Below, piece by piece: positions 1 to 7,819 of a DNA stretch of 64,000 nucleotides. Below the pieces are notes generated by a model. It had not been told where the DNA came from and ran no database searches. It saw nothing but the letters and a program-made list of their open reading frames with translations. The stretch is taken from contig OZ241752.1 of the NCBI GenBank assembly GCA_965201155.1, positions 496,001-560,000 of the forward strand. The letters run 5' to 3'. Source of the stretch: JANQOH01 sp965201155 (lineage in GTDB: Bacteria > Pseudomonadota > Alphaproteobacteria > UBA7887). Numbering within the stretch: position 1 is the stretch's first letter; each line of letters starts with the position of its first letter. The position numbers were made by a program, and so were the translations under genes.

Positions 1-113
1 GGATCGTCGGTGCCGCACACAGCGTCGCGCCAGCGCTGCCAGTGGGCGGCGAGGGCGGCTTCGTCGCCGACGCGGGGCAGAGGCGCGCCGGTGCGCGTCC
101 ACTTTTCCGCCAC
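1..113 (-). CDS. Unrecognised partial protein at left edge
   Basis: A possible minus-strand gene starts with GTG at 113 and runs off the left edge, so only about 37 residues are visible (reading VAEKWTRTGAPLPRVGDE and on through a Trp/Arg-rich stretch). It lies 65 bases downstream of the GPP34 gene in the same direction. There is no clear ribosome binding site and I do not recognise the family. An in-frame stop lies a few codons upstream of the GTG, so the start cannot be moved far. Amino-acid composition looks more protein-like here than in the other frames, which is the only support. Confidence 0.3.
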   Translation of the reverse strand, partial: MAEKWTRTGAPLPRVGDEAALAAHWQRWRDAVCGTDD

Positions 114-178
114 GGCGTTATCCGCGGTTTATCTGGCGCCCAGCACTGCCAGGACTGTGCGGGAGAACCTGGCGCCTG

Positions 179-841
179 TCAGTGCGGGGTCTGTGTCATG
201 GCAATCATGATTGAGCGTTCAATCTCGGCGACGGCACCGCTGATCTCACGCCCGATCAGGTCCATCTGACGGACTTGCTCGATGCGGGGAGCCACCCGTT
301 CGATTTCCCGCGACGAGAAAATGTCGGGCAGGATATTGCAAACATCGACGAGGCAAATGAGGGCGACATCGCGCGGGTCGGGTACGTCTTCCGAGAGCAG
401 GACACCGGTGATGCGCAATTTGGCTTCGCGTTCGGCACGGCCGTCGATGACGGGGTAGCGTCGGGAGCGGAATACCCAAAGGAAGTTTTCATCGCGCCGT
501 TCCAGGATACCGCGTTCGACGAGGCGGGCCAGGGTTTCCTCACGAATGACCTTGGCTTCGCGCCGCGCGAGAAGTTCGACCCAGGCGCCGACGGTTCGGG
601 GTTCGTCGGCCTTGATGATGTAGCTGTAGCAGCGGTCGAGTATCGGGTCACCCATGAGGCTCTCGTCGAGGACCATGAGCTGTTCCGGGTCGGTATCGAT
701 CCTGTTGGCAAAGGCGAGGTCCATGAGGACTGCACCGGCGATGACGTATTCCATGGTCGTCTCACGGACGGGCAGCGGCGCACCATCGTCATCGAGCATC
801 AAGAGGACGATCTCTTCCATGAAGGTCAGCATGGCGTTCAC
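179..841 (-). CDS. GPP34 (GOLPH3/Vps74-like) family protein
   Basis: A 220-residue protein resembling the GPP34 family, whose eukaryotic members (GOLPH3, Vps74) bind phosphatidylinositol-4-phosphate at the Golgi. Bacterial members have no settled role. Seen here: the N-terminal LTFMEEIVLLMLDDDG segment followed by an all-helical pattern, with VIAGAVLMDLAFANRI, a basic REAKVIREETLARLVERGIL helix and an ILPDIF segment, all typical of the family, and no signal peptide. It overlaps the upstream STAS gene by four bases (ATGA), so the two are probably translated together. That pairing suggests the protein is under, or takes part in, STAS-type partner switching, but this is inference. Family assignment is fairly secure; function is unknown. 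Confidence 0.8.
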   Translation of the reverse strand: MNAMLTFMEEIVLLMLDDDGAPLPVRETTMEYVIAGAVLMDLAFANRIDTDPEQLMVLDESLMGDPILDRCYSYIIKADEPRTVGAWVELLARREAKVIREETLARLVERGILERRDENFLWVFRSRRYPVIDGRAEREAKLRITGVLLSEDVPDPRDVALICLVDVCNILPDIFSSREIERVAPRIEQVRQMDLIGREISGAVAEIERSIMIAMTQTPH

Positions 842-1176
842 CCGGTTTGTGCAGCGATGGCTTCGTCGCGGGTTTCGTACACGTCGAGTATGGTGAGGAA
901 GCCGCTCATCTTCATGACGGCGCTACAGTCGGGCTGAAGCGCGCAAAGGGAGAATTTGCCGCCGCCTTGCTGGCACTTTCTGGAACTTATCAGCACGGTG
1001 CGGAGGCCGGCGCTGCTGATGTAGCTCATCTCGGCGCCGTCGAGCAAAATCCGCGTGTCGCCGCGTTCGACAAGCTCGGAGACTTTCTTTTCGAGTTCCG
1101 GCGCAGTATACCCGTCGATCCGGCCGGCGGGCTTGAGAATGACGAACGCGCCTTGTTTTTCTTCACCAATATCCAT
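838..1176 (-). CDS. STAS-domain anti-sigma factor antagonist
   Basis: A 112-residue single-domain STAS protein of the SpoIIAA/RsbV type. Such proteins bind anti-sigma kinases and are switched off by phosphorylation of a serine in the loop before helix 2. Here that loop reads LDGAEMSYISSAGLR, placing the candidate phospho-serine at residue 54 or 55. The strand N-terminal to it (ILKPAGRIDGYTAPEL) is also typical. No cognate kinase or sigma factor is visible in the window. The stop overlaps the start of the GPP34 gene, so this is the first gene of a two-gene unit. A promoter candidate lies 50-80 bases upstream. Confidence 0.85.
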   Translation of the reverse strand: MDIGEEKQGAFVILKPAGRIDGYTAPELEKKVSELVERGDTRILLDGAEMSYISSAGLRTVLISSRKCQQGGGKFSLCALQPDCSAVMKMSGFLTILDVYETRDEAIAAQTG

Positions 1177-1511
1177 TCGGACGACCTCTGACTGACAGCG
1201 ATGCCGGCGTGCGGCTAAAGATATTCTAGCCTAGTCCCGCGTTCGTTGCTAAGTCAACCGCTGTTGCTGGTGGATCGCGCAGGTATTCACGCCATTTGCA
1301 CGCCGCGCGTCAGGCCAGGGCGCGAGACATCGACGGTGCTCAGCTTCGGGAATTCCGGCTGTGCGGCACGCGGGAAGGAGGCGGGTCGGACAAATGTCGA
1401 TGCAGTGCTCACGGTCGCAGTCGCCACAGCCCGCACTTCAGTCCGCAACGCGGCGGCTCATACCGGCTTCCGTCATGCCGCTCGACGGTGCCGGTTTGCA
1501 GAGGCGAACAG
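1177..1511. other. Gene-free stretch with decayed coding look
   Basis: No convincing gene lies here apart from the promoter candidate near 1250. On the minus strand, one frame continues past the point where the DarG remnant loses its family resemblance (about 1610). It reads on as broken protein-like segments, one of them cysteine-rich (CGDCDREHCIDICP, near 1380-1430), separated by in-frame stops. I read the stretch as degraded sequence on the edge of the decayed toxin-antitoxin locus, not as a functional gene. Confidence 0.4.
1228..1257 (-). promoter_or_regulatory. Possible promoter for the STAS-GPP34 unit
   Basis: On the minus strand TTGACT (1252-1257) is followed after 18 bases by TAGGCT (1228-1233). 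A better -10 match, TAGAAT, lies five bases further on but would need a 23-base spacer. Position upstream of the STAS start at 1176 is suitable. Based on pattern only. Confidence 0.35.
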
Positions 1512-2021
1512 TCAGCGTGGCGCAGAACACGGCATCCGGGCCGCGCTCGACGGTGTTGGTCGCCATGCACCGGCTGGCGTCGGAGACCGGGTCCAGCCCT
1601 TCGCGGACAGTACACTCGCGGCCAGTTGAATCTGCCGAGGCGAGAAGCGCTTCTTGCGTTCGTTCCAGTCATGGACTGTCGCAACGAGATCATCCTGCAA
1701 CAGGGGCAGGTCGTGTTCGAGATTCCAGTGAACAGTCGCAAGTAGTTCGAGACCGAAAGGAGATTCAAAACCGTCGACCAGATCCACGACCCGGTTGAAG
1801 CGCTCGCGAGTTCGGTGTGAGCGGCGGAGAACCTTGGTGGCATCCTGGACGGCGCCGAGAATCAACTCCAACGGCTTGTCCGGTCTGTCGCCGCCATCGC
1901 CATATCCCGATATGTAGTGTCCCTCCACCGCATTAAGGACATGGCGCAGGTTCTCCGCATACGGCCCGTAATGCCCCTGATTGTATCCGAGCCCCAGCGG
2001 TTGCCCTGCCCATGGTTGCAC
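1512..2021 (-). pseudogene. darG: DarG antitoxin remnant, C-terminal part only
   Basis: The open segment, starting at GTG just after an in-frame stop, matches the C-terminal region of DarG, the macrodomain antitoxin that reverses DarT ADP-ribosylation of thymidine in DNA. The recognisable stretch runs from GYNQGHYGPYAENLRHVLNA through DGFESPFGLELLATVHW to FSPRQIQLAASVLSAKGW, ending near 1617. The last 34 codons no longer look like the family. The whole N-terminal macrodomain, which carries the de-ADP-ribosylating activity, is absent: the upstream sequence runs straight into higA. A DarT 5' remnant lies beyond higBA on the same strand. Almost certainly non-functional as DarG; the identification is from memory of family sequence. 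Confidence 0.7.
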
Positions 2022-2105
2022 GGATACGCTTGCTCAGCGGCGCCAGGTGTGATCGATCATCGCCGCCCCGGGGGATACATACCGCCACTTCTGCACGATC
2101 GAACC

Positions 2106-2393
2106 TCACCCCGCCGCGTGCAGATCGCCGTCGGCGTCGAGCGTGGGCAGCCGGGCAATCGCCGCGCAGCGCAGTTCGTAGAGCTTCTGCAGGTTGAGCC
2201 AGAATTCGCCCGAGGTCCCGAAGAACCGCCCCAGGCGCAGCGCTGTGTCTCCGGTAACGGCACGCCGCCCGTTGAGGATCCCGGTGATGCGGTTCACCGG
2301 CACTTCGATCCGCCGCGCAAGCTCCGACGCGCTCATGCCGAGCGCGTCGAGGTCCTCGCGCAACGTCTCGCCCGGATGGATAGGCTCGCGCAT
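2106..2393 (-). CDS. higA: HigA-type antitoxin, XRE helix-turn-helix
   Basis: A 95-residue protein of the HigA/VapI antitoxin family. It opens with MREPIHPGETLREDL and has a helix-turn-helix from about residue 15 to 50 (MSASELARRIEVPVNRITGI), then the family tail LRLGRFFGTSGEFWLNLQ. It should bind and neutralise HigB and repress the operon. The ATG at 2393 is chosen because a strong GAGGAGG Shine-Dalgarno sequence lies nine bases upstream. An alternative ATG at 2411 would overlap the frame-restored higB stop (ATGA). The toxin gene is immediately upstream, the usual higBA order. The reading frame is intact, unlike that of its toxin. Confidence 0.88.
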   Translation of the reverse strand: MREPIHPGETLREDLDALGMSASELARRIEVPVNRITGILNGRRAVTGDTALRLGRFFGTSGEFWLNLQKLYELRCAAIARLPTLDADGDLHAAG

Positions 2394-2407
2394 GGGCCTG
2401 TACCTCC

Positions 2408-2691
2408 TCATCGGTGGTAGTCGACGATTTCTACCCCGGCCGGGCCGGGACTCCCTTCGGACCACGTGAAGCAGTCCGCCACCGGTCGTTGATGCGGATG
2501 CTCCACTGCCCCCTGCGCCGGCCCTTGAGCGCCTCCAAGCGGTTGCCGGGCCGCGCGAGGTCGCCGAGGCCGGTGGCTGCATCGAGCTGGTCAAGCTTGC
2601 GGGAAGCGGCGCGCGCGAAGCCGGAGAAGGCTGCGACGCGGCCGCCCCGATAGAACATCCCGGTCCTCCTGTCGGCGAAACCGACGATCAC
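2408..2691 (-). pseudogene. higB: HigB-type toxin (RelE fold), single-base frameshift
   Basis: Resembles HigB ribosome-dependent mRNA interferases. From the GTG at 2691 it reads VIVGFADRRTGMFYRGGRV, then GNRLEALKGRRRGQWSIRI and NDRWR. In family members the next residues are I/V-C-F-x-W and a tail ending VEIVDYH. Here those residues (CFTWSEG, then VEIVDYHR and TGA) sit in another frame. They are restored if one base is added near 2475, within cggactgc. The unrestored frame ends at 2431 with an unrelated tail. The restored stop overlaps an upstream higA ATG, as in intact higBA operons. Either the toxin is inactivated or the assembly has a one-base error. Confidence 0.72.
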
Positions 2692-2933
2692 GATGCGCCC
2701 GTCTCCGCGACCGTTGCATGGCGCCAACGTAGGAATGCCATCCGCGTTACGTCAAGTGTAACGTACTGTCGCCCCCGGCCCGGAGGGAGACGCCTCCTCT
2801 TGAGGGTCAGTTCGGTCAGCCGTCGCCGTTGCACCTCCGCGTCGGACCAAAGGCCGCCTTCGGCGATGAGCGACGCCAGCCGGTTTACATGGGCGATGCG
2901 GCAGATACCGGGCTTGGCGGGTGGTGGTTTCAT
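2688..2933 (-). pseudogene. darT: DarT toxin remnant, N-terminal fragment
   Basis: The first 45 or so residues match the start of DarT, the DNA ADP-ribosyltransferase toxin: KPGICRIAHVNRLASLIAEG followed by GLWSDAE and QRRRLTELTL. In DarT these two blocks are separated by roughly 15 residues (a GG...IGM...IK segment) that are missing here, so there is also an internal deletion. After TELTL (about 2800) the frame reads non-homologous sequence into the higB promoter. All the catalytic part of DarT is gone. The open frame ends at 2688, overlapping the higB start. Together with the DarG remnant it brackets higBA. Confidence 0.65.
2745..2763. promoter_or_regulatory. Inverted repeat upstream of higB, operator candidate
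   Basis: CGTTAC (2745-2750) and GTAACG (2758-2763) form a perfect 6-bp inverted repeat around a 7-base spacer, about 54 bases upstream of the higB start. HigA antitoxins autoregulate by binding such palindromes near the promoter, so this is the natural operator candidate. It falls exactly where the DarT remnant loses family resemblance, consistent with it having arrived with higBA. Confidence 0.45.
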
Positions 2934-2973
2934 CAGCTTACGAACGGCTTTCGTTTCAACAGGGGTTTCGCGT

Positions 2974-2979
2974 TATAGT
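2974..2979 (+). promoter_or_regulatory. Possible -10 element of the TRAP/hydrolase operon
   Basis: TATAGT lies 36 bases upstream of the serine hydrolase start in an otherwise GC-rich gap. No good -35 hexamer is found at 16-18 bases, so this is a weak candidate for the promoter of the 3015-8728 operon. Confidence 0.3.
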
Positions 2980-3014
2980 CGGGTGTTGGTCGTTCATGAT
3001 CGAGGGGATGTAGC

Positions 3015-4280
3015 ATGACCTGCACGAAGCGCCCTGCCCGGCTCTCCCTGCCGCTGGCGGTTCTTGCCCTTTGCGGGCTTGTCGGGTCCGCTGTCGCCGC
3101 GGCTTCGCTGCCCGCGGCGGCGCCGGGCGATGTGGGACTTTCGGCGGAACGGCTGGACCGCATCACGCAGCGATTCACCCATGATGTGGAAGCCGGGATC
3201 ATTCCCGGCGCGGTGGTGCTGATCGTGCGGCGGGGGAAAGTGGCGTACCACGAAGCCTTTGGCTGGCGCGACCGCGCTGCCGGCACGCCCATGACGCGCG
3301 ACTCGATCTTTCGCATCTATTCGATGACCAAGCCGATCTTCAGTGTCGGCGCAATGAGCCTTGTGGAGGACGGCACGCTCTATCTGTCGCAGCCCATCGC
3401 GCTTCATCTGCCTGAGTTCGCCGAGATGACCGTGGGCGTACCGCCGGAGGCAGTTCCCGCCGAGCGCCCCATCACCATGCAGGACCTGCTGCGCCACACT
3501 TCCGGGCTGACCTACGCCTTTATCGGGGCCGGGCCGGTGAAGGAGGCGTACAAGGAAGCGGGACTGGCGCATTTCTCGCTGGATATGGACATTCGCGAAT
3601 ATTCCCGGCGCCTGGCGAGCCTGCCGCTGCTGTGGCAGCCCGGCACGACCTGGGATTACGGGCGCTCGACGGACATTCTGGGGGCGCTGATGGAAGCGGC
3701 ATCCGGCGAGGTGCTGGACACGTTCCTGCAACAGCGCATTTTCGCGCCGGCGGGGATGGTGGATACGGGATTTCATGTGCCGCCGGACCAGCAGCATCGC
3801 ATTGCGCAGCCTCAGGCACACCCCGAGACGGGCGCCGTGGATGAGCTGCTCGACCCCACTGTTCCGCCCCTGATGCTGGCGGGCGGGCATGGCCTCCTCT
3901 CCACGACATCCGATTATGCGCGCTTCTGCCTGATGCTGCTGAATGGCGGCGTTCTTGATGGCAAGCGCATTCTCGGCCGCAAGACGGTGGAACATATGAT
4001 TGCGGATCATGTAGGCAGCGATATCAGCAAGGCAGGCACGGCGTATCTACCCGGACCGGGCTACGGGTTCGGCCTCGGGTTCGGGGTGCGCCTGACGGAC
4101 GGCGAGTCATCATGGCCCGGTTCGGCGGGAGAATATTTCTGGGGCGGTTATGCTGGCACCTATTTCTGGATAGACCCGGCGGAGGAAATGGTGGTGGTTT
4201 ACATGATGCAAAGCGTCGCCAATCGCCAGCATTACCGCATGGTGCTGCGCGCGCTGGCGACCCAGGCAATCATCGATTGA
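3015..4280 (+). CDS. Secreted serine hydrolase, beta-lactamase/esterase family
   Basis: A 421-residue class C beta-lactamase-like serine hydrolase (Pfam Beta-lactamase; esterase EstB and D-aminopeptidase relatives). A signal peptide covers about residues 1-29 (LPLAVLALCGLVGSAVAAA), so it should act in the periplasm. The SxxK motif is S103-M-T-K106, the second-motif tyrosine is Y215 in DYGRS, and glycine-rich segments near the end (AGGHGLLS, WGGYAGTYF) fit the third motif region. Substrate cannot be told: peptides, esters and lactones are all possible. It is the first gene of a tight plus-strand operon with a transglutaminase-like gene and a TRAP transporter, so it may release a compound for import. 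A cytoplasmic relative is encoded at 19038-20288. Confidence 0.85.
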   Translation: MTCTKRPARLSLPLAVLALCGLVGSAVAAASLPAAAPGDVGLSAERLDRITQRFTHDVEAGIIPGAVVLIVRRGKVAYHEAFGWRDRAAGTPMTRDSIFRIYSMTKPIFSVGAMSLVEDGTLYLSQPIALHLPEFAEMTVGVPPEAVPAERPITMQDLLRHTSGLTYAFIGAGPVKEAYKEAGLAHFSLDMDIREYSRRLASLPLLWQPGTTWDYGRSTDILGALMEAASGEVLDTFLQQRIFAPAGMVDTGFHVPPDQQHRIAQPQAHPETGAVDELLDPTVPPLMLAGGHGLLSTTSDYARFCLMLLNGGVLDGKRILGRKTVEHMIADHVGSDISKAGTAYLPGPGYGFGLGFGVRLTDGESSWPGSAGEYFWGGYAGTYFWIDPAEEMVVVYMMQSVANRQHYRMVLRALATQAIID

Positions 4281-4290
4281 GTGCGGCGCG

Positions 4291-4986
4291 GTGAACACTT
4301 CATCCCTGACGGGCTGTGCAGAGCCGGGCTGGTTTGTGGACAGCGACAACGCAGCGGTTGCGGCCTACGCGGCAGAACGGGCGGTGGGTGCGGCGGACGA
4401 CATCGGGCGAGCCTGCGCGCTCTATTACGCCGTGCGCGACGATGTGCGTTACAACCCCTACGGCATCGACATGACTCGCGAGGCATTTCGTGCGAGCGCC
4501 TGTCTTGCCCGGCGGGAAGGGTTCTGCATCACCAAGGCGGCGCTTCTGGCGGCCTGCGGGCGGGCGGTGGGTATTCCCAGCCGTGTGGGCTATGGCGATG
4601 TGCGCAACCATCTGGCGACGCCAAAACTGCGCGAGGTGATGGGCACCGACCTGTTCGTGTTTCACGGCTACACGGAATTTTGGCTGGAGGGCCGCTGGGT
4701 AAAGGCGACGCCGGCATTCAACCGTTCGCTGTGCGACCGGTTCGGGGTCGCGCCGCTGGAGTTCGACGGACGCGAGGATTCCCTGTTTCACCCGTTCGAC
4801 ACCGCCGGACGCCGGCATATGGAGTATGTGCACGACCACGGCGCGTTCGAGGATGTTCCCTATGGCGCAATCATGGCGGCATGGAGAAAGACCTATGCAC
4901 CGGCCGTGGTGGCCTCGGGGTTTGACGTGCGCGGCGCGAATTTTCACGCCGAGGCGGCGGAGACCGCGAAAGGAGCCAAGGCATGA
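4291..4986 (+). CDS. Transglutaminase-like superfamily protein
   Basis: A 231-residue protein with a transglutaminase-like cysteine-protease core. The nucleophile is Cys79 in EGFCITKA, followed by the typical AACGRAVGIPSRVGYGDV segment, and the catalytic His is H125 in FHGYTEF. The residue expected to be the third member (Asp in a V-D-P context) is replaced by KATPAFN, so the triad may be completed differently. There is no signal peptide. The GTG at 4291 is 10 bases after the hydrolase stop; a GTG at 4281 is also possible. The stop overlaps the dctP start (ATGA). Bacterial members are often peptidases or amidases. Confidence 0.8.
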   Translation: MNTSSLTGCAEPGWFVDSDNAAVAAYAAERAVGAADDIGRACALYYAVRDDVRYNPYGIDMTREAFRASACLARREGFCITKAALLAACGRAVGIPSRVGYGDVRNHLATPKLREVMGTDLFVFHGYTEFWLEGRWVKATPAFNRSLCDRFGVAPLEFDGREDSLFHPFDTAGRRHMEYVHDHGAFEDVPYGAIMAAWRKTYAPAVVASGFDVRGANFHAEAAETAKGAKA

Positions 4987-5978
4987 GGCTCATGGCGTTG
5001 CTGGCCTGCCTGGCGCTAACCCTGGCGGCGACCGGAAACGCCCATGCGGATCGCACCTTGCGAGTCACCATTCAATTGCCGCTGACCTCGCCGCTGGGGC
5101 AAAACCTGGTCTCGTTCAAGGAGAAGGTGGAGACGGCGAGCGAAGGTGCGCTGCGGGTGGAAATCTATCCCGGTGCGCAGTTGTTTACGGATCGGGAAGT
5201 GCCGGCGGCCGTAGCGTCGGGACAGATTGAAATGGGGGTTTCGTCGCTTGCGCGTTTTGCCGGCACGATTCCGGCAGTGGATATCTTTGCGGTGCCGTTC
5301 GTGTTCAACACCGAGCCCCTGGTGCGCGCGGCGACGGCGCCGGGCTCGCCGGTGCGGGCACCGCTGGACGCCGCCATGGCAGCCAAGGGCGCACGCCCCC
5401 TGTGGTGGCAGCCCTATGGCTTTTCGCTGGTGATGATGCGCGACGGCGTGGCGCGGCGACCGGAAGACCTGCGCGGAAAGAAAATCCGCACATTCGGCAA
5501 AGCGCTGGAAGCGTTCGTCAATGTTCTGGGCGGGGGTGCGGTCAATGTCTCGGGTTCGCGCCAGTTTCTGGCCTATGAACGGGGCACGGTGGACGGCGGC
5601 ATGACGGGGCCGCTGACGGTGAAGGACCGCAAATTGTATCAAGTGCTGGACTCGGCGACGCTTACCAATCATTCGGCGATCGAGTTTGTGGTGCTGATCA
5701 ATGAGCGTCTGTGGCAACGGCTCGACGACACGGAGCGCAGCATTCTCACGGTGGCGGCGAGGGGCGCCGAACGCGAATTGCGTGACGCGTTTCCGGGTCT
5801 GGCGGCGGATGCGCTGGCCGAAGCAGCAGCCAACGGAATGACCGTGCACCGGCTTGACGCGGGGGAATTGGCGGCCTGGCGGCGCGCGACGGAGCCGCTC
5901 AAACAGGCGTGGCTGGAAGCTGCCGAGGAAGCGGGACACGCTCTGCTCGAGGCAGCGGAAACGCTCCCGGATCATTGA
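4983..5978 (+). CDS. dctP: TRAP transporter substrate-binding protein DctP
   Basis: A 331-residue periplasmic solute receptor of the DctP family. It has a cleavable signal (residues 1-22, ending GNAHA) and the family pattern of VRVEIYPGAQLF-type and GAVNVSGSRQFLAYERGTVDG segments. TRAP receptors bind organic acids, mostly carboxylates, through a conserved arginine, and pass them to the DctQM permease using an ion gradient. The gene overlaps the transglutaminase-like gene by four bases and shares TGA/TTG with dctQ, so the transporter is translated as a block. The substrate cannot be read from the sequence; the flanking hydrolases suggest a small hydrolysis product. Confidence 0.93.
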   Translation: MRLMALLACLALTLAATGNAHADRTLRVTIQLPLTSPLGQNLVSFKEKVETASEGALRVEIYPGAQLFTDREVPAAVASGQIEMGVSSLARFAGTIPAVDIFAVPFVFNTEPLVRAATAPGSPVRAPLDAAMAAKGARPLWWQPYGFSLVMMRDGVARRPEDLRGKKIRTFGKALEAFVNVLGGGAVNVSGSRQFLAYERGTVDGGMTGPLTVKDRKLYQVLDSATLTNHSAIEFVVLINERLWQRLDDTERSILTVAARGAERELRDAFPGLAADALAEAAANGMTVHRLDAGELAAWRRATEPLKQAWLEAAEEAGHALLEAAETLPDH

Positions 5979-6496
5979 CCGCGCGCACCGTATTGCTGCG
6001 CACGGCGAACGCGGTCAGCGTGCTCAGCCGGGTCGCTGCGGCCCTTGCCGCGGCGGCGTTTGTCGTGATCGGCCTTATTGTGAGCTATGAAGTCGTGATG
6101 CGCTATGTGTTCCTCGCGCCGACGCGCTGGGTGGAGGAAATGGCGCGCGTGCTGCAGATCTACGGCGTGTTTCTGGCGTGCGCGTGGCTGGTGGCGGAAA
6201 GGGGCCATATCCGCATCATATTGATGACGGGAGCACTGCCGGCCGCGGCGCGGCGCTGGGCGGACCGCTTTGCGCTGGCCGCCGCCGGGCTGGTATCGGT
6301 GATCGGCGCGTGGCATGCGGCGGCGCTGATGCGGTTTGCCATCGACATGGCGCAATACACGGATTCGACACTGGAACTGCCGTTGTGGGTGCTTCATGCA
6401 CCGGTGGCCGGGGGGCTGGCGCTGACGGCGGCACAGGCGGCAGCGAGCTTGACACTCAGCATGGCGGGCGCCGACAAGCCGGCAGCGCAAGGCTGA
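5975..6496 (+). CDS. dctQ: TRAP transporter small permease DctQ
   Basis: Small integral-membrane subunit of a TRAP transporter, about 173 residues with four predicted membrane segments (first AALAAAAFVVIGLIVSYEV; the family motif RYVFLAPTRWVEEMAR follows). The start is taken as TTG at 5975, whose TG is shared with the dctP stop TGA. An upstream ATG at 5909 would place 22 Gly/Ser/Arg-rich residues inside dctP and is less likely. The dctM start follows after four bases. Works with DctM as the membrane unit. Confidence 0.9.
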   Translation: MTARTVLLRTANAVSVLSRVAAALAAAAFVVIGLIVSYEVVMRYVFLAPTRWVEEMARVLQIYGVFLACAWLVAERGHIRIILMTGALPAAARRWADRFALAAAGLVSVIGAWHAAALMRFAIDMAQYTDSTLELPLWVLHAPVAGGLALTAAQAAASLTLSMAGADKPAAQG

Positions 6497-6500
6497 AGCG

Positions 6501-7799
6501 ATGACCGCGGCGCTCATTCTCCTCTGTCTTGTCGCGCTGCTGCTCGCCGGGGTGGATATCGCCTTTGTGCTTGCCGGGTTGGGAATTGCCCTGCTGTTGA
6601 TCGATGGTTCGTCGGGCCTGCAAATTCCGCAGGCGCTGATGTCGAGCATGGACAATTTCATCCTGCTGGCAGTACCGCTGTTCATATTGATGTCGAATGT
6701 GCTGCTTCGCGGCGGGGCGGGTGCGCGCCTGTTCGCCGCCGTGCAAAGCTGGGTGGGGCACTGGCCCGGCGGGCTGGCGGTGGCGACCATTCTTTCGTGC
6801 GCCATTTTCGCGGCGATTTCGGGATCATCGGTGGCGACGGCGGCGACCATCGGGACGGTGGCAATTCCGGAACTCGCGGCGCGGGGTTATGACCGGCGCT
6901 TTGTCTTCGGTCTGCTGGCGGCCGGCGGCACGCTGGGAATCCTGATACCCCCGTCGATTCCGATGATCGTGTACGGGTTCCTGACAGAGGAATCGATTGT
7001 CGATCTGTTCCTGGCCGGCATCGGGCCGGGATTGCTGCTGACCGCGCTGTTTGTGGCCTATGCGGTGTTGCGGGCACGGCTGGGAGGCTATGGCGGAGGG
7101 GCGCCGCGCGCCAGTGCGGTGGAACGGCGCCGCCGCACCCTGGCGGCGGCGCCGACGCTGGCGCTGGCGCTGGTCATCATCGCGGGCATCTATGCCGGCG
7201 CATTCACGCCCACCGAAGCCGCAGGGATTGGTTTCGTACTGGCGCTGGTGATCACGCTCGTCGTGCAGCGCAGTCTGCGGGTGCGCGACCTGCCGGGGAT
7301 CGCGCTCGAGTCGATGAAAACGACCGTAATGGTGCTGTTCATCATTGCCGGTGCCAAGGTATTCGGCCATGCGATCACGCTGCACCAGGTGCCGCAGGAA
7401 GTAACACGCGCCGTTGTTGCCTCCATCGCCGCGCCGGAAGGGTTCATCGCTGCGTTGTGCGGCTTGCTGCTGCTCATGGGGTGCGTGCTGGAAACGCTGT
7501 CCATGATGCTGCTGATGCTGCCGATCATCGACCCGGCGCTGGATAGTTTCGGTATCGATCCGATCTGGTTCGGGGTGATTTTCACAATGATGATCGAATG
7601 TGCGCTGATCACACCGCCGGTGGGCCTCAACCTGTTCATCATTCGCGCCGTGGCGGCGCAGGCGCTGCCTGACGACGCGCCGGGCGTGACGGTGGGTGAT
7701 GTGGTGCGCGGCACAGCACCGTTCGTTATTCTCATTCTTGCCGCGGTGCTGGCGGTGGCCGCGTTCAAGCCGCTTGCCCTGTTCATTCCGTTCGGCTGA
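6501..7799 (+). CDS. dctM: TRAP transporter large permease DctM
   Basis: A 432-residue, highly hydrophobic protein with about a dozen membrane segments, matching the DctM/large permease family of TRAP transporters. Family features include the SGSSVATAATIGTVAIPEL segment, GTLGILIPPSIPMIVYG, and near the end a GLNLFIIRAVA segment after ALITPPV. This subunit carries the translocation path and ion coupling. It follows dctQ directly and precedes an SMP-30 gene after 20 bases, all in one operon. Confidence 0.94.
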   Translation: MTAALILLCLVALLLAGVDIAFVLAGLGIALLLIDGSSGLQIPQALMSSMDNFILLAVPLFILMSNVLLRGGAGARLFAAVQSWVGHWPGGLAVATILSCAIFAAISGSSVATAATIGTVAIPELAARGYDRRFVFGLLAAGGTLGILIPPSIPMIVYGFLTEESIVDLFLAGIGPGLLLTALFVAYAVLRARLGGYGGGAPRASAVERRRRTLAAAPTLALALVIIAGIYAGAFTPTEAAGIGFVLALVITLVVQRSLRVRDLPGIALESMKTTVMVLFIIAGAKVFGHAITLHQVPQEVTRAVVASIAAPEGFIAALCGLLLLMGCVLETLSMMLLMLPIIDPALDSFGIDPIWFGVIFTMMIECALITPPVGLNLFIIRAVAAQALPDDAPGVTVGDVVRGTAPFVILILAAVLAVAAFKPLALFIPFG

Positions 7800-7819
7800 G
7801 CTCCAGCCTGGAGGCTGCC

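Noticed and set aside
1246..1629. A 127-codon plus-strand open frame antisense to the DarG remnant
   Set aside because: No recognisable family, no ribosome binding site, and the opposite strand carries DarG-like sequence.
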